The notes under the pieces are model-generated. The model was not told the origin of the DNA. It saw nothing but the letters and a program-made list of their open reading frames with translations, and searched no databases. DNA of 14,362 nucleotides from Candidatus Sericytochromatia bacterium (lineage in GTDB: Bacteria > Cyanobacteriota > Sericytochromatia > UBA7694 > JACMQJ01): NCBI GenBank assembly GCA_014377055.1, contig JACMQJ010000422.1:1-14362 (forward strand). Reading direction: 5' to 3'. Within the stretch, counting starts at the first letter, position 1. Each line of letters starts with the position of its first letter. Below, piece after piece: positions 1 to 6,653 of the stretch. A program made the translations under genes and the position numbers.

Positions 1-312
1 GTCAGCATAATTCAAATCATTCATTGTTAGTTTTATTACTGGGTATTTTTTAAACTCTATTTTGTCATAAATATATAAACCTTTAAAAAGTTCTTTATTT
101 CCCAAAAAAATCTGCTCTAAAGTACTTACAAGTAAGGATTTGCCAAATCTACGAGGACGTGATAAAAAATAATATTTTTTAGTATTTTCATTATCAAATA
201 ATTTGTATATTTCTTCTGTCTTATCTACATAGATACAATTTGATTCTATTATGTCTTTAAAAGTCGAATTACCTAATGAGAGTGGCTTTAAAAATTTTTC
301 TTTATCTATCAT
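1..312 (-). CDS. AAA-ATPase_like (PF09820) protein, N-terminal part only
   Basis: Reading the minus strand from ATG at 312 gives 104 residues open to the window edge, so the C-terminal part lies outside. The sequence fits the AAA-ATPase_like family (PF09820): a PLSLG element near residue 10, YVDKT at 28-32, and the P-loop SRPRRFGKS at 51-59 with Walker A K58 and S59, then the usual LFKGLYI segment near 75-81. Full-length members are about 500-600 residues and often carry a C-terminal PD-(D/E)XK nuclease-like domain, which cannot be checked here. They are frequent in multiple copies in gut and AT-rich bacteria; their role is not established. The upstream sequence has only a weak A/G-rich stretch as ribosome binding site. 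It is divergent from the decarboxylase gene. Family assignment is firm; function is unknown. Confidence 0.85.
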   Translation of the reverse strand, partial: MIDKEKFLKPLSLGNSTFKDIIESNCIYVDKTEEIYKLFDNENTKKYYFLSRPRRFGKSLLVSTLEQIFLGNKELFKGLYIYDKIEFKKYPVIKLTMNDLNYAD

Positions 313-662
313 TTATTAACTAATTCTTTTATAATTGCCTATTTGATTATACTATAGATATTTTGTCTACTTATTTTAAAATCAAAACCATTAATTCTTT
401 TATCCTTTTTGACAAATTATGTGGATGATTTTATCAGATAATCTAAAAATTATTTTTCGTTCAATAAGGTTAAAAATCTCTTAAATATAACGATGAGAAA
501 TATTTATCTATAGACATAAATTATTCTTTTTTGTTATTATCTATAAAGGTTAAGCCTTGATTAATAAACTATCCTTAACTTTAATTAAAAGTCATATCTA
601 TATCATAGATCTTGAAATTATAATTAGATACTAAGATTAAGAGATTGAGTATGGAGATAAAT
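313..662. other. AT-rich divergent intergenic region
   Basis: About 350 bases with no convincing gene on either strand. It separates the minus-strand AAA-ATPase_like gene from the plus-strand decarboxylase, so it should hold both promoters. A TTGACA at 409-414 with TATCAG 17 nt later (432-437) and a TTGATT/TTTAAT pair (557-585) are plus-strand promoter candidates. On the minus strand a perfect TATAAT lies at 351-346, but without a good -35. I see no repeat, tRNA or riboswitch-like conserved block. Confidence 0.5.
557..585 (+). promoter_or_regulatory. Candidate sigma70-type promoter for the decarboxylase gene
   Basis: TTGATT (557-562) and TTTAAT (580-585) are separated by 17 nt and match the -35 and -10 consensus at 4/6 and 5/6 positions. 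Transcription would start near 592, leaving a leader of about 70 nt before the ATG at 663. In DNA this AT-rich, chance matches are common, and TTGACA-17-TATCAG at 409-437 is an alternative. Confidence 0.3.
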
Positions 663-2168
663 ATGGAACTACAAGTACCAAACAGCCACAGAGTAAATAC
701 TTTTATGGAAGAGCATAAAAAAGCTCCATTATTTGATGCTATGAGAGATTATATAGCAAAAGATATGTCTGCCTATCATACACCTGGTCACAAGCAAGGT
801 AAAGGTGCTGATCCTGAATTTCTTGAGTTGATGGGTATTAATATGTTGAAAATGGATCTGTGTGAGCTTCCAGAAGTAGACAATCTCCATGATGCTGTTA
901 CTGTAATCAAAGAAGCTCAAGAGCTTGCAGCCTCAGCTTTTAGTGCTGATAAAACCTTCTTTTTGGTTAATGGTTCTACAACTGGTAATAATGTAATGGT
1001 TATGACGGTGTGCGATCCTGGTGACAAAATTATTATTCCGAGAAATATTCATAAATCCATTTTAGGTGGAATAATATTAAGTGGTGCAATACCAGTCTAT
1101 GTTCCTGCGATGTGGGATGAAGAGCTAGGAATAGCTCATGGCGTAGATGTTGTTGCTTTGGAACAAGCATTAATAGACAATCCTGATGTAAAAGGAGTTT
1201 TGGTTGTAAACCCTACTTACTACGGAGTTACCACAGATTTAAAAAAAGTCGTTGACTTGGTACACAAATATAATAGACCTGTGTTAGTTGATGAAGCACA
1301 TGGAGCTCATTTTCACTTTCATGATGACTTACCTGTATCAGCCCTAAAAGCTGGAGCTGACATGGTTGTACAATCTACACACAAAATACTTACATCAATG
1401 ACTCAAAGCTCAATGTTGCATGTTAGAGAAGGACGAGTTAATATCAAAAGAGCAAAAAATGTTTTACAACTTTTACATAGTACCAGTCCTTCTTATGTTC
1501 TACTAGCATCACTTGATGTTGCTAGAAGGCAAATGGTTTTACATGGTAAAGAATTATTACAAAGAACTATTGATTTAGCTGATGATGCAAGAAGAAGATT
1601 AAATGAGATACCAGGCATCAGTTGTTTTGGTAAAGAAAAATGTGGTAAATTTGGTATCTATGATGTAGATTTAACCAAGTTAGTTATTAATTTTTCGGGT
1701 ATCGGTTTATCAGGTTTTCATGCCCTTGATATATTAGATCAAAAGTACAACGTACAATCAGAAATGGCGACATTATACACTGTGCTTGAGCTGGTAACAG
1801 TTGGTAATGACCAAAGAGATTTGGATAGATTAGTTGATGCTGTTAGAGATATTGCTGAAAAAGGTGATTTTGAAAAAGATCTAAGAGTAGAAACAAAAGC
1901 CCCTCCTATACCTGCAATACCAAAATCAATTATGACTCCTAGAGAAGCTTTTTTTGCTCCAACAGAAAAAGTTCCTTTTGCAAATTCAATCGGTAGAGTA
2001 TGTGCTGAGATAGTTTCACCTTATCCTCCAGGTATTCCTATATTAGCTCCTGGTGAAGAAATAACCGAAAATATAGTCGACTATTTACAACTAATCTACA
2101 ATCATGGTGCTTTTATTAATGGTCCAGAAGATGTAAGACTTCATACAATTAAAGTTATTAGAGATTAA
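663..2168 (+). CDS. speA: Orn/Lys/Arg decarboxylase family protein, probably arginine decarboxylase
   Basis: PLP-dependent fold-type I decarboxylase, 501 residues, close to the size of Bacillus-type SpeA. It should decarboxylate a basic amino acid (most likely arginine to agmatine) in the cytoplasm for polyamine synthesis. Visible hallmarks: HTPGHKQGKG at 39-48, VNGSTTGN in the PLP-phosphate binding region, the DEAHGAH motif with D210 contacting the pyridine nitrogen, and QSTHK with the Schiff-base lysine K241; the C-terminal OKR_DC_1_C domain ends with the typical SPYPPGIP.LAPGE segment. I chose ATG 663 because GGAG at 653-656 lies 6 nt upstream; ATG 651 and TTG 645 are in-frame alternatives with weaker ribosome binding sites. 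It stands alone, followed by a strong hairpin. Family is certain; arginine versus lysine/ornithine is not settled by sequence alone. Confidence 0.93.
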   Translation: MELQVPNSHRVNTFMEEHKKAPLFDAMRDYIAKDMSAYHTPGHKQGKGADPEFLELMGINMLKMDLCELPEVDNLHDAVTVIKEAQELAASAFSADKTFFLVNGSTTGNNVMVMTVCDPGDKIIIPRNIHKSILGGIILSGAIPVYVPAMWDEELGIAHGVDVVALEQALIDNPDVKGVLVVNPTYYGVTTDLKKVVDLVHKYNRPVLVDEAHGAHFHFHDDLPVSALKAGADMVVQSTHKILTSMTQSSMLHVREGRVNIKRAKNVLQLLHSTSPSYVLLASLDVARRQMVLHGKELLQRTIDLADDARRRLNEIPGISCFGKEKCGKFGIYDVDLTKLVINFSGIGLSGFHALDILDQKYNVQSEMATLYTVLELVTVGNDQRDLDRLVDAVRDIAEKGDFEKDLRVETKAPPIPAIPKSIMTPREAFFAPTEKVPFANSIGRVCAEIVSPYPPGIPILAPGEEITENIVDYLQLIYNHGAFINGPEDVRLHTIKVIRD

Positions 2169-2190
2169 CTTTGATAAAAATGTTATAAGT

Positions 2191-2226
2191 CTAAAAGAGG
2201 ACGTTTAACTAAATGTCCTCCTTTAG
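2191..2226 (+). terminator. Strong hairpin after the decarboxylase gene, probable terminator
   Basis: Arms 2191-2206 and 2211-2226 pair over 16 positions with one A/C mismatch (2196/2221) and one G-U pair (2203/2214), closing a four-base AACT loop. It begins 22 nt after the decarboxylase stop. No U-tract follows directly (AAAGAACC), and the nearest T-run is about 25 nt further on, so it is not a textbook intrinsic terminator; it could also stabilise the 3' end. Confidence 0.5.
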
Positions 2227-2318
2227 AAAGAACCAACATTTTAATAATTTTTTGTTAAAAATCAACTTTTTAGACAGCCCGTACCAAAAAATGTACACAC
2301 AATATTTTATTTAGAAAG

Positions 2319-2350
2319 TTAACATATTAGAATTAATTGAGTAGTATAAT
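2319..2350 (+). promoter_or_regulatory. Candidate promoter upstream of the response regulator
   Basis: A perfect TATAAT lies at 2345-2350, about 46 nt before the response-regulator start. The best -35 is TTAACA at 2319-2324, but the spacer is 20 nt, longer than usual. The position is right for the first gene of the cluster, after the hairpin at 2191-2226. Confidence 0.3.
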
Positions 2351-2395
2351 TTATAAAAATGTAAATATTAAATAATTGAAAGGTGAGTTAGACAA

Positions 2396-2836
2396 ATGCT
2401 AACAAGGCAAGCAGAGATTTTATTGGTTGAAGATAACAAAACAGATTGTTTTTTGATAACTGAAGCATTTAGTCATCTTGGTACAAGAAATAATGTACAC
2501 ATAGCAAAAGATGGTGTTGAAGCTTTATTATTTGTCAAAAAACAAGGTGAATATGAAAAAGCAGTAACTCCAGACCTTATACTATTAGATCTAAAAATGC
2601 CACGTGTCGATGGTTTAGAAGTTTTAAAAGAAATAAAAAAAGATATTAAGTTACAAGCTATACCAATTATTGTTTTGACTGTTTCAAAAGATGATCAAGA
2701 CCTCAAAAATGCTTATGATTTATATGCAAACGCTTATATCATAAAGCCTGTTGATATTGAAGATTATAATAAATTAGCCAGAAGTATTGAAAATTTTTGG
2801 CTTAAAAATGTCCATTTGCCATATATTGAAGCCTAA
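2396..2836 (+). CDS. Single-domain response regulator, Rcp1 type
   Basis: A stand-alone receiver (REC) domain of 146 residues with no output domain. The acidic pair E12-D13 (LLVEDN), phosphoacceptor D65 (LILLDLKMP), switch T95 (IVLTVS) and K117 (IIKPVD) are all present. The insertion before the phosphoacceptor strand (KKQGEYEKAVTPD), the N.TD after the acidic pair, and the C-terminal IENFWL helix are typical of the Rcp1/CheY-like group that partners with phytochrome-type histidine kinases in cyanobacteria and many other bacteria. It probably works by protein-protein interaction in a phosphorelay. A good ribosome binding site (AAAGGTGA, 2379-2386) precedes ATG 2396. No kinase gene is nearby, so its partner is unknown. 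The next gene starts 30 nt downstream, suggesting cotranscription. Confidence 0.9.
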   Translation: MLTRQAEILLVEDNKTDCFLITEAFSHLGTRNNVHIAKDGVEALLFVKKQGEYEKAVTPDLILLDLKMPRVDGLEVLKEIKKDIKLQAIPIIVLTVSKDDQDLKNAYDLYANAYIIKPVDIEDYNKLARSIENFWLKNVHLPYIEA

Positions 2837-2866
2837 ACATAATTTTTTTTTGCTGGGATATAAATC

Positions 2867-3910
2867 GTGCGTGTAAACAAAATTATTCCAGAAATTAAGC
2901 CTTTATTACCAGAAAACTATTTTTTAAAATTACTATTATTAACATCAATACTAACAATTGTTTTTGTTTGGTCTATCTCTACTGGTTCAACTAATATCAG
3001 CTTCAATGAGCTAAAAAACTTTTTATTCAATCCTTCATCATTAAATCAAGAAACATATTTTATTATCTATGAGTTAAGGCTTGCAAGAGTTGTACTTGGT
3101 GTTATCGCTGGTATGTCACTTGCTTTAACTGGAATGATTTTACAAGCAATATTTAGAAATCCATTAGTTGATCCATTTATAATAGGAATATCAGGTGGAG
3201 CATCTCTAGGTGCAGGTATTGCAATTATTTTTGCTTTAGATTTTACTTTTTTAGGTATCAGCTCAACTCCAATAATCGCTTTTTTGACAGCTATTATATC
3301 AATGCTAATTTCTTATAAACTGAGCTTGATCAATAAAAGAATGTATATCGAAAGGTTATTGTTAGGTGGAATCGCTATCAGTTCACTTACTTCATCTATT
3401 TTATCTTTACTATTGGTTTTAAAAGGTCAAGATGCTAATGCTGTAATATTTTGGATTATGGGTAGCTTATCAGGTAAAGGCTGGGAAAGTGTCAAAATAA
3501 TCTTACCTTATATGATTTTAGTTAATATAATTTCTATTTTTTATTTGCAAAAACTAAATATCATGCAGTTAGGAGAAGAATCTGCCTTAAATCTTGGTCT
3601 AAATACAGAAAGATTAAAATTAATCTTAATTGTTATCTCCTCATTACTTGCCTCAGCAGTAGTTTCGGTTAGTGGAGTTATTGGATTTATTGGTTTAGTT
3701 GTTCCTCATATTGCGCGATTATTAATAAAAAGCTCAGATTTTAGATTTCTTTACCCTGTTGTTTTGCTACTTGGTGCTATTATACTTGTTGGAGCAGATA
3801 CAGTATCTAGGATAATAATGATCCCTCAAGAAATACCTGTTGGTATTTTTACTTCATTATTAGGAGTACCATTTTTTTTGTTCTTGCTAAAAAATAATGC
3901 AAAAATATAA
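2867..3910 (+). CDS. FecCD-family ABC transporter permease (iron-siderophore/cobalamin type)
   Basis: Inner-membrane permease of 347 residues, the normal size for the BtuC/FecCD/FhuB family, with about ten hydrophobic segments. The family signature is complete: RLARVVLGVIAG at 71-82, LTGMILQAIFRNPLVDP at 87-103, GISGGASLGAG at 107-117, the cytoplasmic coupling loop LGEESALNLGLNTERLK at 235-251, GFIGLVVPHIAR at 273-284 and IPVGIFTSLLGVPFF near the C-terminus. It would import an iron chelate, haem or corrinoid with an ATPase (BtuD/FecE type) and a binding protein. Neither partner is encoded in this window. The start is GTG 2867, supported by GGGAT about 7 nt upstream. The last codon and stop (ATA TAA) form one copy of the target duplication of the element that follows. 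Substrate cannot be told from sequence. Confidence 0.92.
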   Translation: MRVNKIIPEIKPLLPENYFLKLLLLTSILTIVFVWSISTGSTNISFNELKNFLFNPSSLNQETYFIIYELRLARVVLGVIAGMSLALTGMILQAIFRNPLVDPFIIGISGGASLGAGIAIIFALDFTFLGISSTPIIAFLTAIISMLISYKLSLINKRMYIERLLLGGIAISSLTSSILSLLLVLKGQDANAVIFWIMGSLSGKGWESVKIILPYMILVNIISIFYLQKLNIMQLGEESALNLGLNTERLKLILIVISSLLASAVVSVSGVIGFIGLVVPHIARLLIKSSDFRFLYPVVLLLGAIILVGADTVSRIIMIPQEIPVGIFTSLLGVPFFLFLLKNNAKI

Positions 3911-4070
3911 TAGACTTCTTGCATATCATAACTTTATGCTATATTTAATGTAAGTAAGAAGACTCTTCGTACCTCAGAGTGACATTGTCATCCTGAATGA
4001 AACGGAGTGTAATGAAGGATCTCAAGCTTCGCAATAAATAATCATTAGTTATGCAAGAGGTCTAATATAA
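3905..4070. repeat. 6-bp direct repeat (ATATAA) flanking the MITE-like element
   Basis: ATATAA occurs at 3905-3910 and again at 4065-4070, directly abutting both ends of the inverted-repeat element. This fits a target-site duplication. In such AT-rich DNA a 6-bp match is weak evidence alone, but its exact abutment to both inverted-repeat termini is persuasive. If the true termini exclude the outer TA, a TA-type duplication is an alternative. Confidence 0.55.
3911..4064. mobile_element. MITE-like non-autonomous element, 154 bp
   Basis: The ends are inverted repeats: TAGACTTCTTGCAT on the left (3911-3924) and, read on the other strand, TAGACCTCTTGCAT on the right (4051-4064), matching at 13 of 14 positions. 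Inside is a GTCATCCTGAATGAAACGGA...GAAGGATCTC block (3989-4023), a type of intergenic repeat I recognise as recurrent in several AT-rich bacterial genomes. There is no open reading frame of note, so it would need a transposase in trans. The ends loosely resemble those of some DDE insertion sequences, but I cannot name the parent family. The element sits exactly between the permease stop and the TPR gene. Confidence 0.7.
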
Positions 4071-4074
4071 TTTT

Positions 4075-5451
4075 ATGATAAAAAATGAAGTAAAAAAGAG
4101 AAGAAACGTACTTGATTTAATAGTTGCAGGTATTGCTATTTTGTCAGTTGTAGTAATAATTATGCTAGTCTTATATAGACCTGTAATGGAAATGAGATAT
4201 ATTCGCTCTAGTGAATATTATTTAAAACAAGAAAAAGTAGATATGGCAATTGAAGAGCTTTTGTCTGCTCTAAAAATTAATCCAAAAAGTGCAAAAGCTC
4301 TTGCTAGGCTTGGTTATGCTTATTATAAACAAAATAAAATGCAAGCTGCTATTAGCGAATTAGAAAAATCTGTCAAAATTGCTCCCGATGATTATGATAG
4401 TCATTATCGACTCGGACAAGCTTATTTTGAACAAGGTAAACTTAGTGAAGCCACTAATCAATTTGAAACTTCATTGAAATTAAATCCAGATAAAGCCGAA
4501 ATTTGTTTTGATTTGGGTAAAGCATATTATAAGCAAGGCAAGCTAAAAGAAGCAACTCAGCAATATCAAAAAGTAATTAAGTTAAATCCCAATTACTCTG
4601 ATGCTTATAATAAATTAGGTATGATAAATTCAGACATTGGTAAAACTGATATGGCAATTTATCAATATGAAAAAGCTCTAAAAATAAATATCAATAATAG
4701 CGAAGCACATTATAATCTTGGTATTGCTTATAGTAATCAGGGAAGAATAAAAGAAGCAATTAATAATTTTAAGGAAGTACTTAAGTCTAACTTTAATAGC
4801 TCAAAAGCACATTATAACTTAGCCAATCTTTATTATAAAGAAGATAAATATGATGAAGCTGCAATAGAGTATAAGGAGTTTTTGGAATCTGATTATAATA
4901 ATGCTTTAGTTCATTATAAACTTGGTAATGTTTATTATAATCAAGGAAAAGCAAAAGAAGCTATTGACGAGTTTAAAAATGCCATCAAATTTGATCGTAA
5001 TTATTCACAGATTCTTCAACCTGTTCTTAGTAAATCAGAAAAAATGCTTAATGTACAAAATAATATGAATACTTTTCAAGCGGTTGTCGAAACATTTGCC
5101 AATAATTATGAGGGACATTATCCAAAAGATTTAGATACTTTATTTAAAAATGCGTCTGAAAAAAAATATTGGAAATCAATAGTAAATCCTTATAATCAAA
5201 AATATAATTTAAGTTCAATCTGTTTGGACTATACAACCTATAAAAATATGCCTAGTAAAGAACATTTAGAAGGGTTAATATTATATGAGCCTGCTGGAGA
5301 CTCTATCAAGAGCAAAAATGATAATTCATATCTTAGTTATAGAATATATGGCACAGATGATCATGGAGAGTTATTAAAAGATGGAGCAAAAGTATTTTCT
5401 CTAAGTACAGACAAACTTAGTAATATGACTGATGATAAGGTAAAGCCTTAA
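4075..5451 (+). CDS. Membrane-anchored TPR protein with a C-terminal pseudopilin-like domain
   Basis: 458 residues. After a short basic N-terminus (KNEVKKRR) comes one transmembrane segment at about 13-36, then eight consecutive 34-residue tetratricopeptide units from about 41 to 310 (typical HYNLG.AY..QG...EAI pattern). Residues 327-446 look like the globular head of a type II secretion/type IV pseudopilin: NMNTFQAVVETFANNY.GHYP at the start, YWKSIVNPY, LILYEPAG, and SYRIYGTDDHGELL ending in VFSLS. The N-terminus lacks the prepilin cleavage motif (no GFTLIE), so it is not itself a pilin. An extracytoplasmic scaffold touching a pilus or secretion apparatus is an inference. ATG 4075 is the only usable start; an in-frame stop at 4063 excludes extension. 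Its Shine-Dalgarno is poor: the nearest is AGAGG inside the transposon end, about 14 nt away. The ATP-grasp gene follows 33 nt later. Confidence 0.85.
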   Translation: MIKNEVKKRRNVLDLIVAGIAILSVVVIIMLVLYRPVMEMRYIRSSEYYLKQEKVDMAIEELLSALKINPKSAKALARLGYAYYKQNKMQAAISELEKSVKIAPDDYDSHYRLGQAYFEQGKLSEATNQFETSLKLNPDKAEICFDLGKAYYKQGKLKEATQQYQKVIKLNPNYSDAYNKLGMINSDIGKTDMAIYQYEKALKININNSEAHYNLGIAYSNQGRIKEAINNFKEVLKSNFNSSKAHYNLANLYYKEDKYDEAAIEYKEFLESDYNNALVHYKLGNVYYNQGKAKEAIDEFKNAIKFDRNYSQILQPVLSKSEKMLNVQNNMNTFQAVVETFANNYEGHYPKDLDTLFKNASEKKYWKSIVNPYNQKYNLSSICLDYTTYKNMPSKEHLEGLILYEPAGDSIKSKNDNSYLSYRIYGTDDHGELLKDGAKVFSLSTDKLSNMTDDKVKP

Positions 5452-5484
5452 TAATAATTTTGGGATAAAAACAATAGGAAAACG

Positions 5485-6495
5485 ATGAAAATTTGGTTTA
5501 ATCATAGCTTTAGTACAACATATCACTTTATAAAATTAATTAAAAATAATCCTGATCAGAGAAAATTTGAAATTTTTTGCACTCATGGTAATCCCAACTC
5601 TGTGACTTTAACATTAGGAGATTATAATCAAGTTGAGCCAGATGTTGAAGGAATAGATTATATAGACTTTTGCTTGGCTTTTTGTAAAAAGCATAAAATA
5701 GATATTTTTGTACCAGGATACAAAAGGCTTGCATTAATTTCTGAAAATTATCAACAGTTTAATAATTTAGGCATTAAAATATTATTGAGTGATGATGTTG
5801 AAAAAATGTCAATAATTAATGATAAATCCAAAACTTATGAGCAATTTAAAAAGAATAAAATTATTGCTATTCCAGAATATTATATTGTCAATACAGTAGA
5901 ACAATTTATTAACGCGTATCAAAAAATTATAAATAATGGTAGCGATGTATGCCTAAAGCCACTTAATTCTCAAGGTGGTTTTGGTTTTAGGATTATTGAC
6001 AATAATTCTGATTCATTGGAGCATTTAATGGGAACACCCAGCGTGAGAATAAGTTTTGATTATGCTTGTAAGGTATTAGGATCTGAAAAAAGTTTTGCTG
6101 AAATAATGGTTTGTGAATATCTGAATGGCTTTGAATATAGTATAGATTGCCTATCTTATCAGGGAAAATTATATGCAGCTATTCCACGAAAAAAAATGGG
6201 CGATAGATTAAGATATTTAGAGGATAATCAAGAGTTAATTACTATAGCAGAACAATTTAATGAAAGCTATAAACTAGATTTTATTTATAATATACAAGTA
6301 AGATACAAAGATAATGTACCAAAACTATTAGAAATTAACCCTCGTATGTCTGGAGGCTTAAATACAAGTTGTCTTTCAGGAATTAATTTCCCTTATCTAG
6401 CAATTAAGCTTTTATTCGGTGAAAAAATTGAAGTTCCTAAACCAAAATTTGGTATCATGGCAAGTGATATTGAGGAAACAATAATAATAAGCTAA
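5485..6495 (+). CDS. ATP-grasp domain protein, substrate unknown
   Basis: 336 residues with an N-terminal Rossmann-like preATP-grasp part (1-110) and an ATP-grasp fold of the carbamoyl-phosphate-synthetase-like/carboxylate-amine ligase type. Visible elements: KPLNSQGGFGFR at 158-169 (ATP-binding K158 and glycine loop), VCEYLNGFEYSIDCL at 209-223 with E217 and D221, NIQVRY at 269-274, and LLEINPRMSGG at 281-291 with the metal ligands E283 and N285 plus R287. Such enzymes form an acyl-phosphate and ligate it to an amine or thiol; the substrate is not readable from sequence. AGGAA at 5476-5480 lies 4 nt before ATG 5485. It follows the TPR gene by 33 nt and is probably its operon partner, which could mean it modifies a peptide or protein, but that is speculation. 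Confidence 0.85.
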   Translation: MKIWFNHSFSTTYHFIKLIKNNPDQRKFEIFCTHGNPNSVTLTLGDYNQVEPDVEGIDYIDFCLAFCKKHKIDIFVPGYKRLALISENYQQFNNLGIKILLSDDVEKMSIINDKSKTYEQFKKNKIIAIPEYYIVNTVEQFINAYQKIINNGSDVCLKPLNSQGGFGFRIIDNNSDSLEHLMGTPSVRISFDYACKVLGSEKSFAEIMVCEYLNGFEYSIDCLSYQGKLYAAIPRKKMGDRLRYLEDNQELITIAEQFNESYKLDFIYNIQVRYKDNVPKLLEINPRMSGGLNTSCLSGINFPYLAIKLLFGEKIEVPKPKFGIMASDIEETIIIS

Positions 6496-6614
6496 TATTT
6501 TTTGACTCGAATTTTACGAATTACGCAAATAAATAGAATAAATATTAATTAATATAAGATCTTGGTATTTTGGTTTTTCATATCCGAAAGAGTTTTTATT
6601 ATAAATAATTTTTA

Positions 6615-6646
6615 TTTTTGGATAATATAAATGGATTATCCAAAAA
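6615..6646. repeat. Perfect 12-bp palindromic hairpin between convergent genes
   Basis: Arms 6615-6626 (TTTTTGGATAAT) and 6635-6646 are exact inverted copies around an 8-base spacer. It sits between the ATP-grasp gene (plus) and the phosphate transporter gene (minus), where a bidirectional terminator is expected. The T-run is on the 5' arm and the A-run on the 3' arm in either reading direction, the reverse of an intrinsic terminator, so it may act as a 3'-end stabiliser or protein-binding site instead. Confidence 0.55.
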
Positions 6647-6653
6647 TGTGTTA

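Noticed and set aside
460..580. Recurring GGTTAAG/CTTAACC-like hexamers (near 467, 546, 574, also 8570 and 11987), reminiscent of a cyanobacterial Pho box
   Set aside because: The copies are not in the 11-bp-spaced tandem arrangement of a Pho box and such hexamers are common by chance in DNA this AT-rich.
2281..2296. GTAC-spacer-GTAC small inverted repeat upstream of the response regulator
   Set aside because: Only a 4-bp stem; expected by chance.
3980..3990. TGACATTGTCA palindrome within the MITE-like element as a possible regulator operator
   Set aside because: It belongs to the internal repeat block of the element, and nothing ties it to regulation of a neighbouring gene.
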